NCBI RefSeq assembly: GCF_900115545.1
Contig: NZ_FOWV01000001.1
Location: forward strand, 496,001 to 560,000
Origin: Ralstonia sp. NFACC01
GTDB lineage: Bacteria > Pseudomonadota > Gammaproteobacteria > Burkholderiales > Burkholderiaceae
Direction: 5' to 3'
Length of the DNA stretch: 64,000 nt
Under the pieces are notes generated by a model. That model was not told where the DNA came from and ran no database searches. It saw only the letters and a list, made by a program, of their open reading frames with translations. Below, piece after piece: positions 29,001 through 36,831 of this stretch (position 1 is its first letter; each line of letters opens with the position of its first letter). Position numbers and translations under genes: made by a program.

Positions 29001-30071
29001 TCAGGCCGCCGGCAGCGTGAGACGAACGTTTGAAACCGGCACGTCGCGCTGCTTGATGTAGCCCTCGGTTGTTGCCCGATCAGTGTGCGCGCCCGCGATC
29101 TGCAGCTCGTCGATGTCGTACCCAGCGCGCTTGGCATCGGTCAGCGCCTGGGCGCGAATGTCCTTGATCGTGTAGCCCGTGTCGGTCAGGCCGGCGCGTG
29201 CCTTGGCGTCGTTCCACGCATCGCGGCAGGCTGCCGCCGTCTTTGGCTTGCCGTTCTTGTCCCGCACCACATAGTCGCCGCCGATGGGCTCGATCTTCTT
29301 GGCGCGCTTCAGCACTTCCTCAATCTCGGGCGTGAGCGGCCAGTCCACGGCCTCGCCGCTGCTGTCTTCCGTCTTGGTGGGCACGAACCGGATCAGCTTT
29401 CGCTTGGCGTCGATGTCTGCCCAGCGGAGGTTGCGGATCTCGGTCGAGCGCTGGCACGTCAGGTAACACAGATCGACGAACACCTGCATCATGGGGCCAG
29501 TCGGCGTCTTCTTACCGTCGGCGGCCACGGTAAGCGCGTCGCGGATGGCGACGAAGTGCTCAGGCCGGATGTAGACCTTTCGCACCTTCGGTTTTTTCAC
29601 CTTGATCTCACGCACTGGGTTGATCTGGATGTGTCTCTTGCGCACCGCCCAGGAAAAGAACGACTGGAGCCACGCCTTCATGGCCCTCTGCGTGTTGAGC
29701 TTGTTGCCCCAGTTGCTGGTCAGAAATTCTTCGCAGGCCTCGACGTCCACCAGCTCGATGTCGAAGTTCGCAAAAGCAGTGCGCACAACCTCGCCGCGGC
29801 GTTCCCACTCAGCCCGATACGATGCCGCGTAGCCGGCCACGTGCTGATCCATGTAGATACGCACGAGGCGCGGCATGGTGCGCTCGCCAACATCGATCGA
29901 CACCTTGCGCTTCTCGTCCGCCAGACGCTCGTACATGCGCGTTTCACCGTCATCGATGCGACACAGCTTGATCCACTTCTGATCGTTCGGCCGGACCCAG
30001 TGGAAGCTACCGTTGCGCTTGTAGACGCGGCTGGGCAGCCCGTCTGGTTTCGTGCGACGGCGTGCGTTCAT
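29001..30071 (-). CDS. Phage tyrosine-recombinase integrase
   Basis: A 356-residue tyrosine recombinase. A core-binding domain lies at ~60-165. The catalytic domain has the first Arg in LTCQRSTEIRNLRW, the box II Arg in IKDIRAQALTDA (the usual His of HxxR is Lys here), the His/Trp position in AGAHTDRATTEGY and the nucleophile Tyr in EGYIKQ. It is transcribed toward the tRNA-Pro fragment 123 bases away, as usual for tRNA-targeting integrases. It is coupled to the excisionase-like gene by a 4-base overlap. Confidence 0.95.
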   Translation of the reverse strand: MNARRRTKPDGLPSRVYKRNGSFHWVRPNDQKWIKLCRIDDGETRMYERLADEKRKVSIDVGERTMPRLVRIYMDQHVAGYAASYRAEWERRGEVVRTAFANFDIELVDVEACEEFLTSNWGNKLNTQRAMKAWLQSFFSWAVRKRHIQINPVREIKVKKPKVRKVYIRPEHFVAIRDALTVAADGKKTPTGPMMQVFVDLCYLTCQRSTEIRNLRWADIDAKRKLIRFVPTKTEDSSGEAVDWPLTPEIEEVLKRAKKIEPIGGDYVVRDKNGKPKTAAACRDAWNDAKARAGLTDTGYTIKDIRAQALTDAKRAGYDIDELQIAGAHTDRATTEGYIKQRDVPVSNVRLTLPAA

Positions 30072-30316
30072 GCTGCTCTACCCACACGCACGAGCTTGGG
30101 CCGAGCCGCCGCGTGCGCGTCATTCGATGGCGTCACGCCGCCGGCGCGCCGGGCCTGCATGATCTCGTAGGCTCCCCATGTCAGGGTCAGGCTGCCGTCC
30201 GCGCTCTGCACGGGCCTTACGCCGAAGTTCATCAAGAACCAGCGCACGCGCGCCGCGTTCTGCTTCAGTTTGGTCACTCGGTACAGATCGGCTTCGGTCA
30301 TCAGTCGTTGGTTCAT
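30068..30316 (-). CDS. DUF4224-like small protein, probable excisionase
   Basis: An 82-residue protein with a helix-turn-helix-like N-terminus (LMTEADLYRVTKLKQNAARV, then RWFLMNFGVRP). It resembles DUF4224 proteins that sit directly upstream of phage integrases. Its end overlaps the integrase start (ATGA). A role as recombination directionality factor is inferred from position and size. Confidence 0.7.
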   Translation of the reverse strand: MNQRLMTEADLYRVTKLKQNAARVRWFLMNFGVRPVQSADGSLTLTWGAYEIMQARRAGGVTPSNDAHAAARPKLVRVGRAA

Positions 30317-30374
30317 GATGTCAAATCCTGTTGCGCCCGCACTCTAGCGGGCATGCGCCACCTACGATGGCGCG

Positions 30375-30476
30375 ATGTATCGATCAAACCTCTATCGTGA
30401 GTCGCTGCGCTGGTGGGCTGCAGCTATCGTCATCGTTTGTGTTGGCGCCATGGGCGCTTGCGGGATGTATCTCTAG
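30375..30476 (+). CDS. Possible 33-residue membrane peptide
   Basis: ATG to TAG encodes 33 residues ending in a hydrophobic helix (WWAAAIVIVCVGAMGACGMYL). The Shine-Dalgarno is weak. It lies in the divergent gap between the excisionase gene and the gene at 30537. It could be a phage membrane peptide or chance. Confidence 0.3.
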   Translation: MYRSNLYRESLRWWAAAIVIVCVGAMGACGMYL

Positions 30477-30536
30477 CCTCAGCAATTTTGTAGCGGCTTG
30501 CGTGCTAGCATTCCCGCAATCTTTCGGAGGCGAGCG

Positions 30537-30881
30537 ATGTTCGATCTCACGCAATGGATGCGCGCATATCCCGGGCAGGTCTTCCGAGACTTCGAGATGA
30601 CTGTTACGCAGAACGGGAATGGCCTGTTCACCAAGCCAATGCCCACCGCAGAGCGGCCGCATCGTACGAGTCGCGAGTTTCTCGTGGTTCTTGAGCGTGA
30701 CGTACGTGAGGCACTGGATGGCGGTGACGCCGCGACCCGAAACGCAATCGGGCAACGCTCGATCGACGTTATCAATCGGGTCTTCGCGGGCGGTGTGGAC
30801 TTGGGTGAGGCCAGCGATCCGCAGATTCGTATTCACCTCGACAGTGAGGTGCTCGACGAATGGCTGAGAGGTCCGGAGTAA
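30537..30881 (+). CDS. Hypothetical phage protein
   Basis: A 114-residue soluble, acidic protein (MFDLTQWMRAYPGQVFRDFE near the start). The start at 30537 follows a GGAGGCGAGCG Shine-Dalgarno, and a longer frame from 30498 has none. It is a lone rightward gene among leftward ones, so it likely has its own promoter. No family recognised. Confidence 0.65.
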   Translation: MFDLTQWMRAYPGQVFRDFEMTVTQNGNGLFTKPMPTAERPHRTSREFLVVLERDVREALDGGDAATRNAIGQRSIDVINRVFAGGVDLGEASDPQIRIHLDSEVLDEWLRGPE

Positions 30882-31018
30882 AGCGACAAGACAGCGAGGA
30901 ACCATAGCTCCTTCCATTGCCGTCACTGTTGCGCAGCGGTAGCTCGCAGTGTCCGTTGCCGCAGCGCGCATATTGTCACTTGCCAGTCCCGCATTCTTCA
31001 GGGTGGCAATGAGCCTCC

Positions 31019-31300
31019 TCACAACGCCCCCCGCTTCGGCCGAACAGCGCCGTTGATCTTCTGCATACCCATCCGGCGCCCACCGCGGCGCGCGGACTCG
31101 ATGACTTCCTGACACGAGCGGTGCGTCTTGACGGCGCCGTCGAGATCTCGTGCGCAGGGGATGCTGATGCTCTCCCACACGACGATGCCATTGACGCGCA
31201 GGGTGTAGCTGCAATGCAGCGAGCCGGGCAGGGGGCGGCGTTGCACGTCGTGCTTGCCGATGCGGATGGTGGCGGGGGTGCGGTTCACTATGCGATGCAT
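31019..31300 (-). CDS. Hypothetical protein of the leftward early operon
   Basis: A 93-residue basic protein (MHRIVNRTPATIRIGKHDVQ). The ATG at 31300 has GGAG 8 bases upstream; the longer upstream frame is Pro/Arg/Ser-rich and looks non-coding. It is the last gene of a tight leftward series of four (31822 to 31019). The strands RIGKHDVQ and YTLRVNGIVVWESISI suggest a small beta-rich fold. Function unknown. Confidence 0.65.
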   Translation of the reverse strand: MHRIVNRTPATIRIGKHDVQRRPLPGSLHCSYTLRVNGIVVWESISIPCARDLDGAVKTHRSCQEVIESARRGGRRMGMQKINGAVRPKRGAL

Positions 31301-31322
31301 GGTTGGTCTCCGTTGCGGCTGG

Positions 31323-31532
31323 TCAGTCGTCGAAGTCGCCTGCAGCCAGTTTCTTGAGGTCGACCCACACGCGGCGGGTCGTGCGAATGCGCGGATGGGT
31401 GCGGGCGTGCGCGGATGCCTCGATGGCGGTGCGGATGGGGCCGGCGGCGAGCGCTTGCGCATCCGTGCAGATGAGGCGGAGCTTGTTGCGCTCGGCGAGC
31501 ACGGCCGCGTCCGCGATGGGGCGCGGCGGCAT
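31323..31532 (-). CDS. Hypothetical small protein of the leftward early operon
   Basis: A 69-residue protein starting MPPRPIADAAVLAERNKLRL. The ATG lies one base after the TGA of the preceding small membrane-protein gene (TGACATG), so the two are coupled. The alternative start at 31559 would overlap that gene. No family recognised. Confidence 0.55.
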   Translation of the reverse strand: MPPRPIADAAVLAERNKLRLICTDAQALAAGPIRTAIEASAHARTHPRIRTTRRVWVDLKKLAAGDFDD

Positions 31533-31533
31533 G

Positions 31534-31671
31534 TCAGGCCCCGAGCACCATTGCGGCATCGGGCGCGATGGCGCCGGCGAGGCCGAACGCGATCAGCACG
31601 ACGGCGAGGCCGAGGGCGGGGTGGTGGCTGAAGTAGCCGGACGCGAGGCGGTGGAGGGCGGAACGGTGCAT
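31534..31671 (-). CDS. 45-residue single-pass membrane protein
   Basis: Starts MHRSALHRLASGYFSHHPAL and continues into a hydrophobic helix (LGLAVVLIAFGLAGAIAP). A strong AAGGAGG Shine-Dalgarno lies 6 bases upstream, inside the stop codon region of the preceding gene. Compact coupling on both sides supports it as a real gene. Function unknown; membrane-active phage peptides (superinfection exclusion, inhibition) are possible. Confidence 0.6.
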   Translation of the reverse strand: MHRSALHRLASGYFSHHPALGLAVVLIAFGLAGAIAPDAAMVLGA

Positions 31672-31681
31672 CGTGTCCTCC

Positions 31682-31822
31682 TTATGCCTGGCGCTGGGTG
31701 CTGCGCGTGGGCTCTGTCTCGGACGTTTCGTCGAGATGGAGGGCGTATGCGTGGAAGGCTAGGACTAGGCCGAGGGCGGCGAGATAGGCAAGGGCGAGCG
31801 CTGCCTGTACGACGGGTTTCAC
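31682..31822 (-). CDS. 46-residue single-pass membrane protein, GTG start
   Basis: GTG start at 31822 with GGAG 7 bases upstream. The overlapping ATG at 31824 meets a stop at once. The protein begins MKPVVQAALALAYLAALGLV, a membrane helix, and has a polar acidic/Arg tail. It is the first gene of the leftward early operon, directly downstream of the palindrome at 31851-31868. Confidence 0.6.
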   Translation of the reverse strand: MKPVVQAALALAYLAALGLVLAFHAYALHLDETSETEPTRSTQRQA

Positions 31823-31850
31823 ATTGATCTCCATTCACTTGATGGATGCA

Positions 31851-31868
31851 CGATAGTTAAAACTATCG
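31851..31868. promoter_or_regulatory. Probable repressor operator, left (oL-like)
   Basis: CGATAGTTAAAACTATCG is a perfect 18-bp palindrome 28 bases upstream of the leftward early operon. Its half-sites (CGATAG, 6 bases, CTATCG) recur exactly at 39401-39418 between the repressor and the Cro-like gene. Confidence 0.7.
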
Positions 31869-32053
31869 ATCATAACAATAGTGAAGAGGTCAACTTTTGA
31901 TACCTGTTCGGCCGCCGCCAATGCTGCTTTTGAGGGGATGTTCCTCTAACAAATTGAGTTGTTACGTAGTCCGGCCCGCTCTGTTGTGAGTGGAATCAAT
32001 GAAGCAATGTGGGTGCGGGAACGCGGCGCTCACATTGCAGTGAAATAGATTCG

Positions 32054-34633
32054 TCAACGAGGAACGATCTCGACTCGCGGCACAACGCGGTCCCGTACTT
32101 CTTGGTAGATTGGCAGCGCCAGACCTTCTGCCACTTCGAGTGATACACACAAGGCGAAGCGTACGGGAAGTTCGAAAGCACTCGAGTCTTTTGCGCAGTT
32201 CACCTTGAACGAAAGCTTGTCTCCGTCCACGAAGGCGAGTGCTTGTTCGCCTTCGAGCACTTCATGCTGCAAAGTGCCCCGCCTAACGTGCTGCCAATCA
32301 CAGTCCAGCCGGTTTACGCCGAAATCTGAGTCTGGCGGCGATATCCACAACCGCGCTGACCGATAACGTGCGTGCCGCGCATTGGTCGGCGAGATCCAAG
32401 CTAACGTAATCGTAAGTCTGCGCTTGACCGTCTGTGCTCGCAGGCAGGGTGGTAAAGGAGCCTGAAAGATGATCGCTTCGCCATCCCTGACCTTCCCAAC
32501 CCCGAGGAGCGTGGCACGTTGTTCCGTGCACTCAAGGGCGCGGCCGACATCAGCGTGACCATATCCAATGACTCGCGCTATGAAATCCTGCTTTTTCCGA
32601 CGTGAGGGCAGGTCGTCACGCAATTTCGCAATAAGTCGTCCCAAGGGGCCCCATTCGGCCCCGTGGACTAGGAGTGCCTTAATAAGCACCGCGTCAAACT
32701 CTTCCGGCAGCGTTTCTTCGCGCCCGTTGCGCAAGGACTGGATTACTCCATGCGCAAGTGCTGCCCATCGGCTCCCTAATGCAGCCGAGTTGCTTGTCCC
32801 GCGGCAGTACTTCGTGTAGCCGCCGGCATTGTCAGGCGGCGCGGCGACAAGATGTCCTGGAGCTGCAACGCCGTTCACTGCTGTAAGGGTGGTGGTCTCG
32901 CGCGGGCCTCCAGGGCGCTCCCTGTAGAGGATTCGGCCGCCGGGCAGCACGATGTCTGGCTTGATGATGCGCCTATATCCGTGGCCTACCCGCGAATACA
33001 AAGCAAGCGCTCCGCGTGGCACAAGATCATATCTGCCATGGACATTGGGGACTGTCGACGCATCGCCGTGGATAGCGCCGATCGTCAACGAGTTCATTGA
33101 TTCGGCTGGGGCAATGATGCGGCGTTGGGCGGTCCCAGCGATACCCTCTGCAAGCACGAGCTTGGCACGATCTCTCTCACTCATGGAGCCAATCGTGTCG
33201 CGAGGAATGTTCAGTGTCATATCCGAACTCAAGTTCCCCGCACTAATCACGAACAGAACATTGTGCTTGTCTGCGAGCCAATCAACTAGGCGGGCCCACG
33301 GCGAGAGATTCGTGTCAAACGGACGATGGCCGTCTCCGACAGAGAGATTGATTACCTTGACTGTCGGCGCTGCAGGGGGAGAGCCGCCTTCACCTTCAAA
33401 AATGCGCCGAACCGCTCGATGAAAAAGATCGATTAGAAGCCGGTCATCGGGAGTTGTCTCGATCCTGGGGCGTCGTGTATCTGATGAGTCAGGGCGGAGA
33501 ATAGGCCGAACGTAGAGAGGCGTTGGAAGAGCGGAATCCTGAGCGTCAAGTTCTCCGTGAATGATCAGAGACGCCATTGCAGTGCCATGCTGACGATCAT
33601 CCGCTTCATAGGAGGCGCCCCAGCCGTCCGGGTCGTCAACTATCAGACGGCCCTGCAGCAGCGGGTGATTTTGTACGGGTAGCCCATCCAGCAAGGCGAC
33701 GATCGGGGCACCTTGGGGCGCTCCTGCAATAGGGTAGACCGTATTGGGGCGAGGGTCTTCGAGGGTGCCGTTGTCCGCAAGCCCCTGACCTTGGGGGCGG
33801 AAGAACATTACTCGGTCGGAGAGGGATAGCTCAGGGCGGATACCATCGACTAGCTCTCGGACGCCCTCGGCGGGCACTTCGACCAAAAAGCCATGGTACG
33901 CAATTGCAGATATCAGGGCCGAATGGAGAATCCGGCCACCGAGGTTTCCGACAAGCACTTCGATCTCGAGTGCGCTGGCGTCATTCTTGTCAGCAGAGCT
34001 GTAGCACCAGGCTTCAATCTCAAACCGAATGCTGTCGCTACCACTATCAAGGCGATCATTCCAGAACTGCCGGATGTCGGTGCCTATCCGGTCTTCTATG
34101 CCCCAGAACCGTACGTCTCGGAGATGCGCAAATACCTGCTTCCATTTCGCGAACCCGTACTCAAATTGAACGTTGGGATCACGGCTGTAACGGTTCCAGA
34201 GCGAGATAATCTCATTGAGGGCCTGTCTATTCGTTCCCAAAAGAAACAGCGTCCCCTTCAGCGGCTTATCCTCTCGCTCGTCATCCTCGGTAAGGCTATG
34301 GAAATCGTCGTCGGGAAGGATATCGGACTCGTCTGCCTCAAGAAGCCATTCGAGACCCACCGTTCGCCGAACGGCACCCACGAAATTTTCGATAGGGCCA
34401 ACGGTTTCGAAAACAAGTACCAGCTCGGGATCTTCGCCTGGATCTGCTTCTTGAAGCCGAAGGCGTTGCCCCTCAAAATTCTCCTGCAGCGTTACGAATT
34501 TCGGCCCGAGGCGAATGCGCTGTCTTTCGTGTGACGGAACGCGAAGTCGTTGCCAGGCTGGCGGCCGATTATCCTTTTCAGAGCTGGCACTAGTCGGAAA
34601 TAACAGAAGAGGTAGTTCTTTTTCTTGTGCCAT
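32054..34633 (-). CDS. ietS: Subtilisin-like serine protease, IetS-type defence/toxin component
   Basis: An 859-residue protein. Residues 1-~300 are a non-catalytic region of unknown fold. The peptidase S8 domain follows with Asp316 (IVALLDGLPV), His349 (RQHGTAMASLI), the oxyanion Asn467 (VISAGN) and the nucleophile Ser614 (GTSNSAA). Residues after ~690 are beta-rich. There is no signal peptide, so it acts in the cytoplasm, unlike most subtilases. It lies 22 bases behind an AAA+ ATPase gene. Such pairs are IetAS: first described as a plasmid toxin (IetS) and antitoxin (IetA), later as an anti-phage system. Protein targets are unknown. Confidence 0.85.
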   Translation of the reverse strand: MAQEKELPLLLFPTSASSEKDNRPPAWQRLRVPSHERQRIRLGPKFVTLQENFEGQRLRLQEADPGEDPELVLVFETVGPIENFVGAVRRTVGLEWLLEADESDILPDDDFHSLTEDDEREDKPLKGTLFLLGTNRQALNEIISLWNRYSRDPNVQFEYGFAKWKQVFAHLRDVRFWGIEDRIGTDIRQFWNDRLDSGSDSIRFEIEAWCYSSADKNDASALEIEVLVGNLGGRILHSALISAIAYHGFLVEVPAEGVRELVDGIRPELSLSDRVMFFRPQGQGLADNGTLEDPRPNTVYPIAGAPQGAPIVALLDGLPVQNHPLLQGRLIVDDPDGWGASYEADDRQHGTAMASLIIHGELDAQDSALPTPLYVRPILRPDSSDTRRPRIETTPDDRLLIDLFHRAVRRIFEGEGGSPPAAPTVKVINLSVGDGHRPFDTNLSPWARLVDWLADKHNVLFVISAGNLSSDMTLNIPRDTIGSMSERDRAKLVLAEGIAGTAQRRIIAPAESMNSLTIGAIHGDASTVPNVHGRYDLVPRGALALYSRVGHGYRRIIKPDIVLPGGRILYRERPGGPRETTTLTAVNGVAAPGHLVAAPPDNAGGYTKYCRGTSNSAALGSRWAALAHGVIQSLRNGREETLPEEFDAVLIKALLVHGAEWGPLGRLIAKLRDDLPSRRKKQDFIARVIGYGHADVGRALECTEQRATLLGVGKVRDGEAIIFQAPLPPCLRAQTVKRRLTITLAWISPTNARHARYRSARLWISPPDSDFGVNRLDCDWQHVRRGTLQHEVLEGEQALAFVDGDKLSFKVNCAKDSSAFELPVRFALCVSLEVAEGLALPIYQEVRDRVVPRVEIVPR

Positions 34634-34655
34634 CGCCCCCGAAGCCGCATGCGAC

Positions 34656-35627
34656 CTAATTGATTATGGTCGTTCTATTCTTCCACTGTTCAAGGCGCGC
34701 GGCAATAATCTTGGGTAAATCAGCATCGGGTAAATCCAATACGAACCGCCGGTGCACGTCCTCGCAGAACAACTCGAGATCGGAGAAGTTTGCGGCGTTG
34801 AGCTTCGTAGCCAGCGCACGAGGTGTAATGCCGAGGCGGATGCCCAGGCGTTTCTCAAACCGCTCAAACCACGCTGTTCTCTGCTGCAACGAAGGGGCGG
34901 ACAAGGCAAGACGAATCTGGAATCTCCGCCAGACAGCCCGGTCTAGCAGCTCAGAGTGGTTGGTCGCGGTGACAACAACCACGTGGCTGGGCAGTGCGTC
35001 AATTTGAAGCAGTAGCGAACTGACAACGCGTTTTATTTCGCCCGTCTCGTGTGTGTCCCCGCGCTCTTTGCCGAGCGTGTCAAACTCGTCAAAAAACAGA
35101 ACGCAGTCGTGGGTTCGAGCGAAGTCAAATAAGCGCTTGAGCCGGCCGCTAGTTTCACCCAGGAAACTTCCAATTACGGACTCGTAGCGGACTACGAAGA
35201 GTGGGACCATCAACTCACAAGCGATGGCCTCAGCCATCGTGGTTTTTCCATTTCCTGGCGGTCCAGACAGCAGCAAGCGATGGCGAGGTTCAAGACCATA
35301 CGAGCGGAGTAGCTCTCGTCGTTGCTGTTCTTCGATAAGCTCCCGAATCGGCCGAGAGACCTCCTCGCCCACGATGATGGACTCGAGGCTTCGGCGAGGC
35401 TCTATCTCGAACAAGAGTCCGCCGTGGCCACCGTCAAACGTGCGTGACACTTCCGTCGGCTTCGGATTTCCGCCGGGACGCAAATTCTCGACCAGCCTAT
35501 CGGCTAGGATGTTGTGGCGTTTGGAGCGCTCTTCTGCGGCGATAGCTTCCACGGTGGACCGGAATAGTTTCTGGTCCCCCTGGGAGCCCGCCTTTACGAG
35601 GCTCACAATTAGGTCGGCTCTTGGCAT
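34656..35627 (-). CDS. ietA: AAA+ ATPase, IetA-type partner of the subtilase
   Basis: A 323-residue AAA+ protein. An N-terminal helical region (1-~70) is followed by Walker A GPPGNGKT (122-129), Walker B LFFDEFD (D180/E181), sensor-1 TATNH (220-224) and arginine-finger residues at R234/R235. It resembles the classical clade (FtsH/spastin-like) but has no attached protease; the separate IetS probably provides it. In characterised IetAS the ATPase acts as antitoxin, and defence needs both proteins. It is first in the operon, divergent from the gene at 35913. Confidence 0.87.
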   Translation of the reverse strand: MPRADLIVSLVKAGSQGDQKLFRSTVEAIAAEERSKRHNILADRLVENLRPGGNPKPTEVSRTFDGGHGGLLFEIEPRRSLESIIVGEEVSRPIRELIEEQQRRELLRSYGLEPRHRLLLSGPPGNGKTTMAEAIACELMVPLFVVRYESVIGSFLGETSGRLKRLFDFARTHDCVLFFDEFDTLGKERGDTHETGEIKRVVSSLLLQIDALPSHVVVVTATNHSELLDRAVWRRFQIRLALSAPSLQQRTAWFERFEKRLGIRLGITPRALATKLNAANFSDLELFCEDVHRRFVLDLPDADLPKIIAARLEQWKNRTTIIN

Positions 35628-35912
35628 AGTAGGTCGTCAAAATTCTAACATGGGCGTCCTTTCGGGCCGGGGCCGTCTTAGGGCGATCGCCGCTTGGAGA
35701 TGCCTGAATTCACCCCGCTCCGAGACGGTGGCCTGCGGCGACTACGATTGCGGTAAGAAATGTCAATTCGAATGGGAACGTGAAGCTATGCGACGGTGGG
35801 CGCCTGCGATTGTGGTCATCACCTACTGTGTCATGGAGTTTGTGCGTCTTCGTCTACTGAGACTTCTTCATCCTGCGTGCTAGGATCACGCCGCAAAAAT
35901 TGGGGGAGGCTT

Positions 35913-36533
35913 ATGCGGCCTAAGATTTCTGAGAGAAGCTGGGTCGGTGCGCTCGTTGGCGGTCTCGTAGGTGGTGCTTCGGTGGCCACGGTATGGAACT
36001 TCAGTCCGCAGAAGGATGTTTGGGACATAACAACTGCCCTCGCGACCGTAGCAGCTGTCGTTACTGCGTTGTATCTGTCCGGCAAAGAGTCGCGCCGAAG
36101 GTCGGCGGACTCCTATGCGAGAGCGTCCCTTGCTGCAGCCTCTCTGACCCTGCAACTTTCGTCGATGTTTAGCGACGTAAAGCGCCTTCACGACGCGTTG
36201 AGTGATGCCGCTAAGGTTGATTGCGCCCCGGGAGCGTTTACCGGCTGGTACAACTCCATTACAAGCTTCGAGTACCTGTCGCTGGCTGACCTCGAACCGC
36301 TAATTCCACTTGGGAATGGATGTGCCTCGGCAATTGCCGGCGCTCAAGATCGGTTGAAGGCCGTCGGGCGTCTCTTGGCGGGATTCTGGTTTGGTGATGG
36401 CACTTATGAATCGGATGCGCGAAAGAAGATGGCAAACAACTGCGCGTTTGTTTTGGGGGAGGCGCTGGAGCTCCTTGATCGAGCGGCAACCGAATGCCAG
36501 AAAGTGGCGATGCCCGCCATTTGGCAGCAATAA
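35913..36533 (+). CDS. Two-TM membrane protein of the cargo block, unknown
   Basis: A 206-residue protein. Two N-terminal membrane helices (VGALVGGLVGGASVATVW and ITTALATVAAVVTALYL) precede a mainly alpha-helical cytoplasmic domain with three Cys (CAPG, GCAS, NNCAF). The ATG at 35913 follows a GGGAGG Shine-Dalgarno; a longer frame from 35796 is unlikely. It is divergent from ietA with 285 bases between. I recognise no family. It may be a membrane effector, an exclusion factor or independent cargo. Confidence 0.7.
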   Translation: MRPKISERSWVGALVGGLVGGASVATVWNFSPQKDVWDITTALATVAAVVTALYLSGKESRRRSADSYARASLAAASLTLQLSSMFSDVKRLHDALSDAAKVDCAPGAFTGWYNSITSFEYLSLADLEPLIPLGNGCASAIAGAQDRLKAVGRLLAGFWFGDGTYESDARKKMANNCAFVLGEALELLDRAATECQKVAMPAIWQQ

Positions 36534-36831
36534 ATGGCCTCCATCTGTTCTTCGCTAGATAGGCCGCACTGACGGCCGGGCGACCGATGCTCGCAATTTG
36601 GTTAAGCGATGCGTTGCGACGCGGCCTCGCTTCGGCTGAAAGGCGCAGTTCGCTGTGGGACGCATGGTTGGCCGTGGGAGAGAGCCCACCTGGATCTCCG
36701 TTTATCGGGTAAACGAACGATAGTAAAGACTGCGATCTGAATCAATAGTAAAAAAGTGAAGTAGTGTGGATTCAGCTGACGTGAACCTCACCCACCTATC
36801 GAGCGTGCGTCCCCAGACGCTACCCGGTTGA
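36534..36831. other. Convergent intergenic gap in the cargo block
   Basis: About 300 bases lie between the ends of two convergent genes. No gene is seen. It contains a loose copy of the CGATAG half-site (36718-36723) without a proper partner, and visibly A/T-richer sequence. No clear terminator. Confidence 0.5.

Noticed and set aside
36702-36737. Third CGATAG site (36718) with a nearby TATCG inverted repeat
   Set aside because: The partner half-site is imperfect and it lies between convergent gene ends, not at a promoter.
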